The notes beneath the pieces are model-generated. The model saw only the letters and a program-made list of their open reading frames with translations, ran no database searches and was not told the origin of the DNA. A DNA stretch of 64,000 nt from Paraburkholderia sp. Ac-20340 (GTDB lineage: Bacteria > Pseudomonadota > Gammaproteobacteria > Burkholderiales > Burkholderiaceae): the NCBI RefSeq assembly GCF_017104965.1, contig NZ_JAAGPR010000018.1:101461-165460 (forward strand). The letters are read 5' to 3'. The position numbers and the translations under genes are program-made. Each line of letters begins with the position of its first letter. Position 1 is the stretch's first letter. Of the stretch, positions 1-8,689 are shown piece by piece.

Positions 1-420
1 GGCAACGCGGTGAAGGACCTGATGCGCGCGAATATTTTTCCGGGCGACATGCTCTACAAGAATTTCGGCGTGACGCGCCATGGCCGCGTGGTGTTCTACG
101 ACTACGACGAAATCGAATATCTCACCGACTGCAACGTGCGCGCCGTGCCCGCGCCACGTTATGAGGATGACGAACTATCGGATGAGCCGTGGTACGCCGT
201 CGGACCGCGCGATATTTTTCCGGAAACGTACGGCACGTTTTTGCTCGGCGATCCGCGTGTGAAGCGCTATTTTCTCGCGCATCACGCGGATTTTTTCGAG
301 CCCGCGATCTGGCAGGACAGCAAGACGCGGCTGCTCGCGGGCGATGTGCCCGACTGTTTGCCTTATGAAGAAACGGAGCGTTTTTGTATGCGCTTTCCGG
401 AGCGGTTTTTGAGCGCATAG
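1..420 (+). CDS. aceK: Isocitrate dehydrogenase kinase/phosphatase, C-terminal part
   Basis: The reading frame is open from the first base, so the gene starts upstream of the window; 139 C-terminal residues are present. AceK phosphorylates and dephosphorylates isocitrate dehydrogenase and so sets flux between the TCA cycle and the glyoxylate shunt. The visible part is the end of the kinase-like C-lobe: NAVKDLMRANIFPGDMLYKN, then the acidic YDYDEIEYLTDCN stretch that carries the metal-binding Asp, and the usual family ending with a hydrophobic FLLGDPRVKRYF segment. It ends at a TAG 43 bases before the next gene. Recognition rests on these conserved stretches. Confidence 0.93.
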   Translation, partial: GNAVKDLMRANIFPGDMLYKNFGVTRHGRVVFYDYDEIEYLTDCNVRAVPAPRYEDDELSDEPWYAVGPRDIFPETYGTFLLGDPRVKRYFLAHHADFFEPAIWQDSKTRLLAGDVPDCLPYEETERFCMRFPERFLSA

Positions 421-463
421 CGCGCGGCAACCGATCATCGAACCGAACACAAGGAGGATGGAC

Positions 464-1693
464 ATGAGCGAGACAAACACACAGACGCAGACACAGACAC
501 AGACACAGACGCAGCAGGACGCAATCGTGATCGTCGCGGCGGCACGTACGCCGATGGCCGGTTTTCAGGGCGAACTCTCAGCATTGACGGCGCCGCAACT
601 CGGCGCTGCGGCGATTGCGGCCGCTGTCGAGCGCGCGGGCCTCAAGCCCGAACAGATCGAAGAAGTGGTGATGGGCTGCGTGTTGCCCGCGGGCCAGGGA
701 CAGGCGCCCGCGCGCCAGGCGGCGTTGGGTGCGGGCTTGCCGCTTGCCGCGGGCGCGACCACGGTGAACAAGATGTGCGGCTCGGGCATGCGCGCGGCGA
801 TGTTCGCGCACGACATGCTGCTGGCCGGTTCCGCCGATGTGATCGTCGCGGGCGGCATGGAGAGCATGTCGAATGCGCCGTATCTGTTGCCGAAAGCGCG
901 TGCGGGCATGCGCATGGGCCACGGCCAGGTGCTCGATCATATGTTCCTCGACGGTCTGGAAGACGCCTACGACAAGGGGCGTCTGATGGGCACGTTCGCC
1001 GAGGAATGCGCGGGCGAATACGACTTTTCGCGCGAACGCCAGGACGCCTTCGCCATCGAATCGCTCAGGCGCGCAAAACGCGCCAACGAAGACGGCTCGT
1101 TCGGCTGGGAAATCGCGCCGGTGAAAGTGGCCTCGCGCGCGGGCGAGACGACCATCGAACGCGACGAGCAACCGTTCAAGGCCAACATCGACAAAATCCC
1201 CACGCTCAAGCCCGCGTTCAGCAAAACGGGCACGGTGACGGCGGCGAATGCATCGTCGATTTCGGATGGCGCGGCGGCGCTCGTGATGATGCGCGAATCG
1301 ACGGCGAAGCGCCTGGGCGTGCAGCCGATCGCGCGCGTGACCGGCCACACGACCTTCGCGCAGGAACCCGCGAAGTTCACGACCGCGCCGGTGGGCGCGA
1401 TTGCGAAGCTGTTCGACAAGACCGGCTGGAAAGCCGAAGACGTCGATCTTTTCGAAATCAACGAAGCCTTCGCCGTAGTCACGATGGCGGCGATGAAAGC
1501 GCACGATCTGCCGCACGAGAAGGTCAACGTGAACGGCGGCGCGTGCGCGCTCGGCCATCCGATCGGCGCTTCGGGCGCGCGCATTCTCGTCACGCTGATC
1601 GGCGCGTTGCGCGCGCGCGGCGGCCGGCGCGGCGTGGCGAGCCTGTGTATCGGCGGCGGCGAGGCGACGGCAATGGGCGTCGAACTCATGTAG
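464..1693 (+). CDS. Acetyl-CoA acetyltransferase (thiolase)
   Basis: Thiolase joining two acetyl-CoA to acetoacetyl-CoA or cleaving 3-ketoacyl-CoA. The nucleophilic Cys lies in VNKMCGSGM (about residue 105), the catalytic His in CALGHPIGASG, and the second Cys in SLCIGGGEA near the C-terminus; GGMESMSNAP is also typical. An ATG at 458 touches AAGGAGG (451-457) directly, while the ATG at 464 sits six bases after it, so 464 is the better start (409 residues). Before the fold begins (DAIVIVAAARTP) there is a low-complexity Thr-Gln tract. It stands alone between aceK and an SDR gene, so a role in fatty acid breakdown or in acetoacetyl-CoA supply for PHB cannot be separated. Confidence 0.93.
   Translation: MSETNTQTQTQTQTQTQQDAIVIVAAARTPMAGFQGELSALTAPQLGAAAIAAAVERAGLKPEQIEEVVMGCVLPAGQGQAPARQAALGAGLPLAAGATTVNKMCGSGMRAAMFAHDMLLAGSADVIVAGGMESMSNAPYLLPKARAGMRMGHGQVLDHMFLDGLEDAYDKGRLMGTFAEECAGEYDFSRERQDAFAIESLRRAKRANEDGSFGWEIAPVKVASRAGETTIERDEQPFKANIDKIPTLKPAFSKTGTVTAANASSISDGAAALVMMRESTAKRLGVQPIARVTGHTTFAQEPAKFTTAPVGAIAKLFDKTGWKAEDVDLFEINEAFAVVTMAAMKAHDLPHEKVNVNGGACALGHPIGASGARILVTLIGALRARGGRRGVASLCIGGGEATAMGVELM
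479..516 (+). repeat. Six-base tandem repeat coding for a Thr-Gln tract
   Basis: Imperfect tandem copies of CAGACA/CAGACG in frame near the 5' end of the thiolase gene, giving six Thr-Gln pairs. The unit is two codons long, so gain or loss of a unit keeps the frame. Confidence 0.85.
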
Positions 1694-1786
1694 GCTCATG
1701 CCTGACGTGCGCCGCAGGGAGGCGGCGCATCGCAACACCCGCATGCGGCGCTGGGCAAAGGCCGCGGCACACCAGACAGGTGCAAG

Positions 1787-2464
1787 ATGAAGACAGCGTT
1801 GATCGTGGGTGCGTCGCGCGGGCTCGGGCTCGAGTTCGCGCGCCAGTATGTGAAAGCCGGTTGGCGCGTGCTGGCCACGGCCCGTTCGGAACAGGCGCTC
1901 GCGGATTTGCGCGCGCTCGGCGCGCAGACTTATCCGTGCGATATCGCGCGGCCCGAGGACATCGCGGCGCTCGGCTGGAAGCTCGACGGCGAGCGGCTGG
2001 ATGTGGCGCTGATCGTCTCGGGCGTTTACGGGCCGCGTACCGAAGGCGTGGAAACCATCACGGCCGAAGACTTCGAATACGTGATGAACACCAATGTGCG
2101 CGGGCCGATGCAACTGATCCCGATCCTGCTGCCGCTCGTCGACGCGGCGCATGGCGTGCTGGGCGTGCTGTCGAGCCGCATGGGCAGCATCACGCAGACC
2201 ACCGGCACGACCGGCTGGCTCTATCGCGCGAGCAAGGCCGCCGTGAACGACGTGCTCAAGATCACGTCGCTGCAGACGCGCCGCGCCACCTGCATCGCGC
2301 TGCATCCGGGCTGGGTGCGCACCGAGATGGGCGGCGCGCACGCGGCCATCGATCCGCAGGCGAGCGTGGCGGGCATGCGCGAAGTGGTGGCGGAAGCCGC
2401 CGCCGCGCGCGAAGTGTTCAACGGCCGCTTCTTCCAGTACGACGGCACTGAACTCGACTGGTAA
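1787..2464 (+). CDS. Short-chain dehydrogenase/reductase
   Basis: NAD(P)-dependent oxidoreductase of the classical SDR fold, 225 residues. The nucleotide-binding motif is GASRGLG near residues 8-14 and an ARSEQ turn follows beta-2. The catalytic region is SSRMGSI followed by the YRASK motif (Tyr and Lys present). The C-terminal WVRTEMGG loop is typical of the CsgA-like, carbonyl-reductase branch. The substrate cannot be told from the sequence. It follows the thiolase by 93 bases on the same strand and is followed by a terminator, so it may be co-transcribed with the thiolase. Confidence 0.88.
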   Translation: MKTALIVGASRGLGLEFARQYVKAGWRVLATARSEQALADLRALGAQTYPCDIARPEDIAALGWKLDGERLDVALIVSGVYGPRTEGVETITAEDFEYVMNTNVRGPMQLIPILLPLVDAAHGVLGVLSSRMGSITQTTGTTGWLYRASKAAVNDVLKITSLQTRRATCIALHPGWVRTEMGGAHAAIDPQASVAGMREVVAEAAAAREVFNGRFFQYDGTELDW

Positions 2465-2485
2465 GCCGGGCAGTGGATAATCAGG

Positions 2486-2516
2486 GCCGCCTCGCGTGAG
2501 CGGGCGGCTTTTTTAT
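2486..2516 (+). terminator. Rho-independent terminator after the SDR gene
   Basis: GCCGCC...GGCGGC stem with a GTGA tetraloop region, followed by TTTTTTATTTT. It lies 21 bases after the SDR stop codon. Confidence 0.8.
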
Positions 2517-2539
2517 TTTGCAGAAGGAATGGTTTTTCC

Positions 2540-2983
2540 ATGAGCGCAGACAACACACGTCCCCTCGAATGTCCGTGCGGCGGCGCGGTGCCCAATCAAA
2601 AATCGGGCGCGAAGACGCCGCGTTTTGCCGACTGCTGCGGCCGTTTTATCGACGGCGGGGCGCTGCCGGCGAGCGCGCTCGAATTGATGCGCTCGCGCTA
2701 TTCGGCTTACGTGCTGGGCGATGTCGCCTATCTGCGCGCGACGTGGGCCAGCGAGACCTGTCCCGCCGATCTCGATGTCGATCCCAACGAGCCGGGCGCG
2801 CCGCGCTGGCTCGGTCTTGCGGTGAAGCGCCATGAGCCGCTCGACGAAACGCATGCGCGCGTGGAATTCGTCGCGCGTTACAAGAGTGCAGGGCGCGCGT
2901 ACCGGCTGCATGAATTGAGCCGTTTCACGCGCGGCGACGATGGCCGCTGGCGTTACGTAGACGGCGACATCATCGAAGGTTGA
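2540..2983 (+). CDS. YchJ-family SEC-C motif protein
   Basis: A 147-residue protein of the YchJ/UPF0225 family. An N-terminal zinc-binding SEC-C-like motif is visible (ECPCGG near residue 11 and DCCGRFIDG near residue 32). It is followed by the conserved ELMRSRYSAYVLGDVAYLRATW stretch and a small NTF2-like beta barrel with WLGLAVKRHE and EFVARYK. The cellular role of the family is not established. An AGAAGGA box about 11 bases upstream supports the ATG at 2540. It stands alone between two hairpins. Confidence 0.88.
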   Translation: MSADNTRPLECPCGGAVPNQKSGAKTPRFADCCGRFIDGGALPASALELMRSRYSAYVLGDVAYLRATWASETCPADLDVDPNEPGAPRWLGLAVKRHEPLDETHARVEFVARYKSAGRAYRLHELSRFTRGDDGRWRYVDGDIIEG

Positions 2984-3529
2984 ATGCGTGGGCGCCGAAG
3001 CAAAAGCGCGCCGGATTGCCTGAATCCGCGCTTTTGCAAACACGCGCTTACTGAAAAAGCACCGCGAAAACCCTGCAATCACGCCGCAAAAAACGGGGAC
3101 GTTGGCGCTGCGCGACACGTCTCATCCGTCATTATTTTCGCCTTCCGTTACCTCGCATTACCTCGAAATCCGCCGATCCGCCGTGGCTCAAGGGCTGCGC
3201 GCGCCTGGCACGTGTTATGCCGGGTTACCCCTGAATTGCACAACAATTATTTGTCGTGCGAGTATCCAATCACGGTGTCCGTTTCGCCATTAAGAGCTTG
3301 TTGAAAAACATCTTCACGGCGACTTCAAAAGCGGATGCTGGCGGCGAGTCTGATCGATGACAGAAAGGCGCCGCTAAGGTGTTCCGATCGGTTTTACTTC
3401 CCTGCAACGGGTCATGCCACGCCAGGCTTTCGGGCCAGGCGCGCCAGTGTTCCGTTGTGTCCGCAAAGGACGGGGACAGTTGCTCGGTAGTCAGATTCAC
3501 AGCGGGATTTTCGCAGGCGGGTGTAGCGC
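2984..3529. other. Intergenic stretch, no gene recognised
   Basis: 546 bases between the YchJ-like gene and the secreted hydrolase. A hairpin lies near the start. The rest is less GC-rich than its neighbours and holds no reading frame with a convincing ribosome site or known protein. The hydrolase promoter is presumably here but no clear -35/-10 pair was picked out. Confidence 0.6.
3000..3037 (+). terminator. Hairpin downstream of the YchJ-like gene
   Basis: GCAAAAGCGCG (3000-3010) pairs with CGCGCTTTTGC (3027-3037), and the inner bases GGATT/AATCC extend the stem. The U-run is inside the stem rather than after it, so it is a probable rather than classical terminator. Confidence 0.55.
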
Positions 3530-5002
3530 ATGGCGTTCAGGAAGCTTCTTACCGGATTTGCGGTGGCCAGCACGGCATGTGTGCTGTCGGTGGCACACGC
3601 AGCCTCACTTTCGGATCAGGCCGCTGTGGCGGGTGCGCAAGTTCCCGCTCAGGTTTCCACGCAGATTTCAAACGCTGCGGCGCGCGCCAGCACCGCTTCG
3701 CAATCCTCGCTCCCCAGCAACGCAAGCGGCCCGCTCGGCAGCGCACGCGTGCCGCGCCTCGCGCTCGACGACGCGTATCTGCCCATGGTGCACGCGGGCA
3801 TGAACGCCCAGATCATCCAGATTCCGGTTCCCGGCGAATCGGACGTCACGCTCGAAACCACCGTGTATCGCCCGGACGGCCCAGGCCCGTTCCCGATGGT
3901 GATCTTCAACCACGGCAAGATTCCCGGCGATCCGCGCATGCAGCCGCGTAGCGACCCGATGTCGTTCGCGCGCGAATTCGTGCGTCGCGGTTACGTCGTG
4001 GTCGCGCCGAATCGTCGCGGCTTCGCGGGCTCGGGCGGCACCTACGAACAGGACGGCTGCGATGTAGCGAGCAACGGCATGGGCCAGGCCGCCGATGTCG
4101 CCACGACGGTCGATTACATGTCGAAGCAGCCGTACGTGGACGCGAACCACATCGCCGTGGCGGGCACCTCGCACGGCGGTCTCGCGACCATGGCCTACGG
4201 CACCGAAGCCGCGCATGGCGTGCGCGCGCTCATCAACTTCTCGGGCGGTCTGCGTCAGGACGCCTGCACGGGCTGGCAGGACAACCTGAGCCAGGCGTTC
4301 GGCGATTACGGCGGCAAGGCCCGCGTGGCCTCGCTCTGGCTCTACGGCGACAACGATTCCGTGTGGACGCCGGAACTCGTCACGAAGATGTACGCGGCGT
4401 TCCGCACCGCTCAGGCGGGCGACGCGCATACGGGCTCGGCTGCAAAGCTGGTCGATTTCGGCGCCTACAAGAACGACGCGCATCGCCTCGTGGGCGACCG
4501 CGACGGCGTGCAGGTCTGGTGGCCGCAGGTCGAAGCCTTCCTCGCGAATCAGGGCATGCCCACTTCGGTGCAGTACCGCGTGGAAACGCCGGCCGCGCCG
4601 CGTGCGAGCGGCTATGCGTCGATCGATTCGGTGGGTGCGGTGCCGTTCCTCGATCAGTCGGGCCGCGACGGTTATCGCAACTTCCTCAAGCAGTACCCGA
4701 GCCGCGCGTTCGCGGTGTCCGATTCGGGCGCCTGGTCGTGGGCCGAAGGCGGCGACAACCCGATGGACGTGGCGATTGCGAACTGCCAGAAGCACAGTTC
4801 CGATCCGTGCCGCCTCTACGCGGTGAACGGCAACGTGGTGTGGGCGAACGAGAACGCCACGACCGCACAGAACGATGCCCGCGACGAAGGCCATGCCGTG
4901 GCCGACAACAACGGCAGCGGCGCCAGCAACGCAATCAACGCAATCAACGCAATCAACGCAATCAACGCCGCCGATACCGCGCACTCGCTGGCGAGCCGCT
5001 AA
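3530..5002 (+). CDS. Secreted alpha/beta hydrolase (dienelactone hydrolase/peptidase-like)
   Basis: 490-residue exported hydrolase. A Sec signal peptide is clear (MAFRKLLTGF, hydrophobic core, cleavage near VAHA/A at 24). The fold starts near residue 90 with IPVPGESDVTLETTVYRP and VIFNHGK as the oxyanion region. The nucleophile is Ser214 in AGTSHGG, the acid is Asp274 or Asp276 in LYGDNDSVW, and the His is about 318 in NDAHRLVGD, so the triad is complete. A second region of about 120 residues after the catalytic domain has no assignment. The C-terminus ends in a repeated Asn-Ala-Ile tract. The substrate is unknown; an ester or peptide in the periplasm or medium is likely. Confidence 0.82.
   Translation: MAFRKLLTGFAVASTACVLSVAHAASLSDQAAVAGAQVPAQVSTQISNAAARASTASQSSLPSNASGPLGSARVPRLALDDAYLPMVHAGMNAQIIQIPVPGESDVTLETTVYRPDGPGPFPMVIFNHGKIPGDPRMQPRSDPMSFAREFVRRGYVVVAPNRRGFAGSGGTYEQDGCDVASNGMGQAADVATTVDYMSKQPYVDANHIAVAGTSHGGLATMAYGTEAAHGVRALINFSGGLRQDACTGWQDNLSQAFGDYGGKARVASLWLYGDNDSVWTPELVTKMYAAFRTAQAGDAHTGSAAKLVDFGAYKNDAHRLVGDRDGVQVWWPQVEAFLANQGMPTSVQYRVETPAAPRASGYASIDSVGAVPFLDQSGRDGYRNFLKQYPSRAFAVSDSGAWSWAEGGDNPMDVAIANCQKHSSDPCRLYAVNGNVVWANENATTAQNDARDEGHAVADNNGSGASNAINAINAINAINAADTAHSLASR
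4931..4966 (+). repeat. Four perfect 9-base tandem repeats (Ala-Ile-Asn)
   Basis: GCAATCAAC occurs four times without mismatch at the 3' end of the hydrolase gene and codes for (AIN)4. The unit is a multiple of three, so copy-number change keeps the reading frame. Confidence 0.95.
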
Positions 5003-5032
5003 GCGCGTCCGGCTCGTTCGCGATCACCTCGA

Positions 5033-5056
5033 AAGGCGCCACGCGGCGCCTTTTTT
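5033..5056 (+). terminator. Rho-independent terminator of the hydrolase gene
   Basis: AAGGCGCC (5033-5040), loop ACGC, GGCGCCTT (5045-5052), then further T residues to 5056. Confidence 0.88.
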
Positions 5057-5343
5057 CATGCCCGATCCTGCGGCGATCTCATGTTCAATCCCCAATTAAT
5101 CAGGTCGATGCCGCCCGCGAGCCGCTGGTTCGCCTGCACGAGCGCATATTTTTTTGCATAAGCGCGCGTCACTTTGTCGTCGTCATCTACGCGCATTTCC
5201 GCACTTTGCAAACGAAGTGCGCGTAGCTGCCGCAAACCCCGCCGAACCCCGCTGCCACGGGCCTCGAAAGCCCATTTTGGGGGTAGTGCATTGCGCGAAC
5301 GAACGCGCTAAATTCGGCTGCGCTGTCGTATCGGGAGCCGTAA

Positions 5344-6714
5344 TTGGACTCGCAAAACAAGAACTTGCAAAACAAACCAGGCAACGATGACTGGATCGCG
5401 CGCAGCCTGCGCGCCGTCTGGCACCCTTGCACCCAGATGAAACACCACGAGCGTCTGCCGCTCGTCGCCGTCTCGCGCGGTGAAGGCCCGTGGCTCTACG
5501 ACCACGAAGGCCGGCGCTATCTCGACGCGATCAGTTCGTGGTGGGTGAATCTGTTCGGCCATGCCAATCCGGCCATCAACGCCGCGCTCAAGGCGCAGCT
5601 GGACACGCTCGAGCACGTGATGCTCGCGGGCTGCACGCACGAGCCGGCCGTCGAACTGGCGGAACATCTCCAGGCGCTCACCGACAACGTGCTCGGCCAC
5701 GCGTTCTTCGCTTCGGACGGCGCGTCGGCGGTCGAGATCGCGCTGAAGATGAGCTTCCACGCCTGGCGTAATCAGGGCGCGAGCGACAAGCGCGAATTCG
5801 TCTGCCTCGCCAACAGCTATCACGGCGAGACCATCGGCGCGCTCGGCGTGACGGATGTGAAGCTCTTCAGGGATGCTTACGATCCGCTGCTCACGCACGC
5901 GCACGTAGTCGGTTCGCCCGACGCGCGCCTCGCGCGCGAAGGCGAAAGCGCCGCCGATGTCGCCCGCCGCGCCCTCGCCGATGTCGAAAAACTCTTCGCC
6001 GAACGCGAAGGCCGTATCGCTGCGCTGATCGTCGAGCCGCTGGTGCAGTGCGCTGCCGGCATGGCGATGCATGATGCGTCGTATCTGCGCGGCCTGCGCG
6101 CGCTGTGCGACCAGTACAAGGTGCACCTGATCGCCGATGAAATCGCCGTCGGCTGCGGGCGCACCGGCACGTTCTTCGCCTGCGAGCAGGCCGGCATCTG
6201 GCCCGATCTGCTGACGCTTTCGAAGGGCATCAGCGGCGGCTATCTGCCTTTGTCGATCGTGCTTTCGCGCGACGAAATCTACGCGGCGTTCTACGACGAC
6301 GACACCACGCGCGGCTTCCTGCATTCGCACTCGTACACCGGCAATCCGCTCGCGTGCCGCGCGGCGCTCGCCACGCTCGACCTGTTCGCGCGCGAAGGCG
6401 TGCTGGAGTCGAACGCGCGCAAATCCGCGCAACTGCGCACGGCGTTCGCGCCGCTCGAAACGCATCCGCTCGTGCGCAATCTGCGCCAGTGCGGCACGAT
6501 TCTCGCGTTCGACGTGGCGCTCGACGATCCCGCACGCGCGAGCACGTTCTCGCGCCGTTTCTTCGAAAACGCCTTGCAGCGCGAGTTGCTGTTGCGCCCG
6601 ATCGGCACCACGGTCTACGTGATGCCGCCATATATTCTGGACACCGAAACGCAGGCGCTGCTCGCGGCGCGCACGCGCGAGACTTTCGACGCGACCGTCG
6701 CGGAGGACCTCTGA
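5344..6714 (+). CDS. bioA: Adenosylmethionine-8-amino-7-oxononanoate aminotransferase
   Basis: PLP enzyme of biotin synthesis that makes 7,8-diaminopelargonate from KAPA with S-adenosylmethionine as amino donor. Family stretches seen are VWHPCTQMKHHE, the substrate-contacting SSWWVNLFGHANP, HAFFASDGASAVEIALKM, SYHGETIGALGVT, the Asp of LIADEIAVGCGRTG, and the PLP-lysine segment TLSKGISGGYLPLS. The start is TTG at 5344 with GGGAG six bases upstream; the first in-frame ATG lies inside the conserved region and would be too late. It is the first gene of bioA-bioF-bioD-bioB and overlaps bioF (TGATG). About 290 bases of non-coding leader before it should hold the promoter. Confidence 0.96.
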   Translation: MDSQNKNLQNKPGNDDWIARSLRAVWHPCTQMKHHERLPLVAVSRGEGPWLYDHEGRRYLDAISSWWVNLFGHANPAINAALKAQLDTLEHVMLAGCTHEPAVELAEHLQALTDNVLGHAFFASDGASAVEIALKMSFHAWRNQGASDKREFVCLANSYHGETIGALGVTDVKLFRDAYDPLLTHAHVVGSPDARLAREGESAADVARRALADVEKLFAEREGRIAALIVEPLVQCAAGMAMHDASYLRGLRALCDQYKVHLIADEIAVGCGRTGTFFACEQAGIWPDLLTLSKGISGGYLPLSIVLSRDEIYAAFYDDDTTRGFLHSHSYTGNPLACRAALATLDLFAREGVLESNARKSAQLRTAFAPLETHPLVRNLRQCGTILAFDVALDDPARASTFSRRFFENALQRELLLRPIGTTVYVMPPYILDTETQALLAARTRETFDATVAEDL

Positions 6715-7907
6715 TGCATTTGCTGGACACGCTCGAAGCGAGCCTGCGCGAGATCGACGCGCACGGCCTGCGCCGCCGCCGCCGCACCATCGATACGCCG
6801 TGCGACGCGCACATGACCGTCGATGGCCGCGAGACGATCGGCTTCGCGAGCAACGATTACCTGGGCCTCGCCGCCCATCCGCAACTGGTTGCCGCGCTGG
6901 CCGAAGGCGCGCAGCGCTACGGCGCGGGCAGCGGCGGCTCGCATCTGCTGGGCGGCCATTCGCGCGCGCACGCGCAACTCGAAGACGATCTGGCCGCGTT
7001 TGCGGGCGGTTTCGTCGACGCGCCGCGCGCGCTGTATTTCAGCACCGGCTATATGGCGAACCTCGCCGTGCTCACCGCGCTCGCGGGCCGCGGCACGACG
7101 ATCTTTTCCGATTCGCTGAACCACGCTTCGCTGATCGACGGCGCGCGTCTGTCGCGCGCCGAAATCCAGATCTATCCGCATTCGGATATGGACGCGCTCA
7201 GCGCGATGCTCGACGCCAGCGACGCTAGCGCCAGGCTGATCGTGAGCGACACCGTATTCAGCATGGACGGCGATGTCGCGCCGCTCGCGCGTCTGGTCGA
7301 ACTGGCGGAGCAACACGGCGCGTGGCTGGTTGTCGACGATGCGCACGGTCTGGGCGTGCTCGGCCCGCAAGGGCGCGGCGCGATTGCCGAAGCGGCGTTG
7401 CGCTCGCCGTATCTCGTGATGGTGGGCACGCTCGGCAAGGCGGCGGGCGTGTCGGGCGCATTCGTTTGCGCGCATGCGACCGTGATCGAATGGCTCGTGC
7501 AGCGCGCGCGTCCGTATATCTTCACGACGGCGTCGTCGCCGGCGGTGGCGCATGCGGTGTCTGCCAGCCTGCGCCTGATCGCCAGCGAAGAGGGCGACGC
7601 GCGGCGCGCGCATCTGAATCATCTGATCGCGCGCACGCGTGCGATGCTCAAGGCCACCTGCTGGATGCCGGTCGATTCGATCAGCGCCGTGCAGCCGCTC
7701 GTGATCGGCTCGAACGATGCGACGCTGGCGCTGCAGGCCACGCTCGAAAGCGATGGCCTGTGGGTGCCGGCCATTCGTCCGCCGACCGTGCCGGTGGGCA
7801 CGTCGCGGCTGCGCATTTCGCTTTCGGCCGCGCATGCGGATGGCGATCTCGACCGACTCAACGAATCGCTGCAACGCGCAAGCCGCGCGGCACAGGAGGG
7901 CGCGTAA
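6714..7907 (+). CDS. bioF: 8-amino-7-oxononanoate synthase
   Basis: PLP enzyme condensing pimeloyl-ACP (or CoA) with alanine to give KAPA, 397 residues. Visible hallmarks are FASNDYLGLAAHP, GSGGSHLLGGHS, SDSLNHASLIDGARLS, VVDDAHGLGVLG and the PLP-lysine region GTLGKAAGVSGAF. The ATG at 6714 overlaps the bioA stop and GGAGG lies just upstream (about 6702). The stop overlaps the start of bioD (TAATG), so bioA, bioF and bioD are translationally coupled. Confidence 0.96.
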   Translation: MHLLDTLEASLREIDAHGLRRRRRTIDTPCDAHMTVDGRETIGFASNDYLGLAAHPQLVAALAEGAQRYGAGSGGSHLLGGHSRAHAQLEDDLAAFAGGFVDAPRALYFSTGYMANLAVLTALAGRGTTIFSDSLNHASLIDGARLSRAEIQIYPHSDMDALSAMLDASDASARLIVSDTVFSMDGDVAPLARLVELAEQHGAWLVVDDAHGLGVLGPQGRGAIAEAALRSPYLVMVGTLGKAAGVSGAFVCAHATVIEWLVQRARPYIFTTASSPAVAHAVSASLRLIASEEGDARRAHLNHLIARTRAMLKATCWMPVDSISAVQPLVIGSNDATLALQATLESDGLWVPAIRPPTVPVGTSRLRISLSAAHADGDLDRLNESLQRASRAAQEGA

Positions 7908-8632
7908 TGAGCCAGGCCAAGGTTTCTTTTTTCGTCACCGGCACCGATACCGAGATCGGCAAGACCTTCGTGAGCGCGGCGCTCTTGCGCGGCCTCACGC
8001 ACGCGGGCCTGCGCGCCGCGGCGCTCAAGCCGGTCGCGGCGGGCGCGTATGAGCGCGACGGCGTCTGGCACAACGAAGACGCCGATCAGCTCGACGCCGC
8101 CGCCAGCGTGCTGCTGCCGCCCGACATGCGCACGCCTTTCCTGCTCAAGGAGCCGGCCGCGCCGCATATCGCCGCTGCGCTGGAAGGCGTGACGCTCGAT
8201 ATGGCGCGCATCGTCGATTGCCATCGCGCCGCCTGCGAGCGCGCCGATGCAGTCGTGGTCGAAGGCGTCGGCGGTTTCCGCGTGCCGCTCACGCCGCGCG
8301 AGGATACGGCCGATCTGGCTGTTGCACTCGGTCTGCCGGTCGTGCTGGTGGTCGGCATGCGGCTGGGCTGCATCAGCCACGCGCTGCTCACAGCCGAAGC
8401 CGTTGCCGCGCGCGGGCTGAAGATCGCGGGCTGGGTCGCGAACCGCATCGACCCGAACATGACTTTCCCCGAGGAAAACATCGATACCTTGCGCACGCTG
8501 CTGGCGGCGCAATTCGACGCGCCGCTGCTCGGCGTCGTGCCGCATATGCGCGGTGCGAGCGCCGACGACGCGGCCGGACATCTGAACATCGATCTGTTGC
8601 TTGCACGCCTGTCCGCTGTGGCGGCGCGCTAA
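7907..8632 (+). CDS. bioD: Dethiobiotin synthetase
   Basis: ATP-dependent enzyme forming dethiobiotin from diaminopelargonate and CO2, 241 residues. The P-loop is FVTGTDTEIGKTFVS at the N-terminus; in this motif Glu-Ile-Gly-Lys-Thr binds the phosphate. ALKPVAAG carries the substrate Lys, VVEGVGGFRVPL is the second conserved segment, and AGWVANRIDP the nucleotide-specificity region. GGAGG at 7894-7898 precedes the ATG. Third gene of the operon. Confidence 0.96.
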   Translation: MSQAKVSFFVTGTDTEIGKTFVSAALLRGLTHAGLRAAALKPVAAGAYERDGVWHNEDADQLDAAASVLLPPDMRTPFLLKEPAAPHIAAALEGVTLDMARIVDCHRAACERADAVVVEGVGGFRVPLTPREDTADLAVALGLPVVLVVGMRLGCISHALLTAEAVAARGLKIAGWVANRIDPNMTFPEENIDTLRTLLAAQFDAPLLGVVPHMRGASADDAAGHLNIDLLLARLSAVAAR

Positions 8633-8689
8633 AAAAGCAGCAAGACGAAGCGAACAACACAGTCAAACGTCACGAAGGACTTCGACACC

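Noticed and set aside
578..2341. Very long open frame on the minus strand opposite the thiolase and SDR genes
   Set aside because: Its sequence is Arg/Ala/His-rich with no family signature, the product of high GC at the third codon position of the real genes on the other strand.
3280..3420. Possible insertion-sequence end around GAGCTTGTTGAAAAAC
   Set aside because: No matching inverted terminal repeat and no transposase frame nearby.
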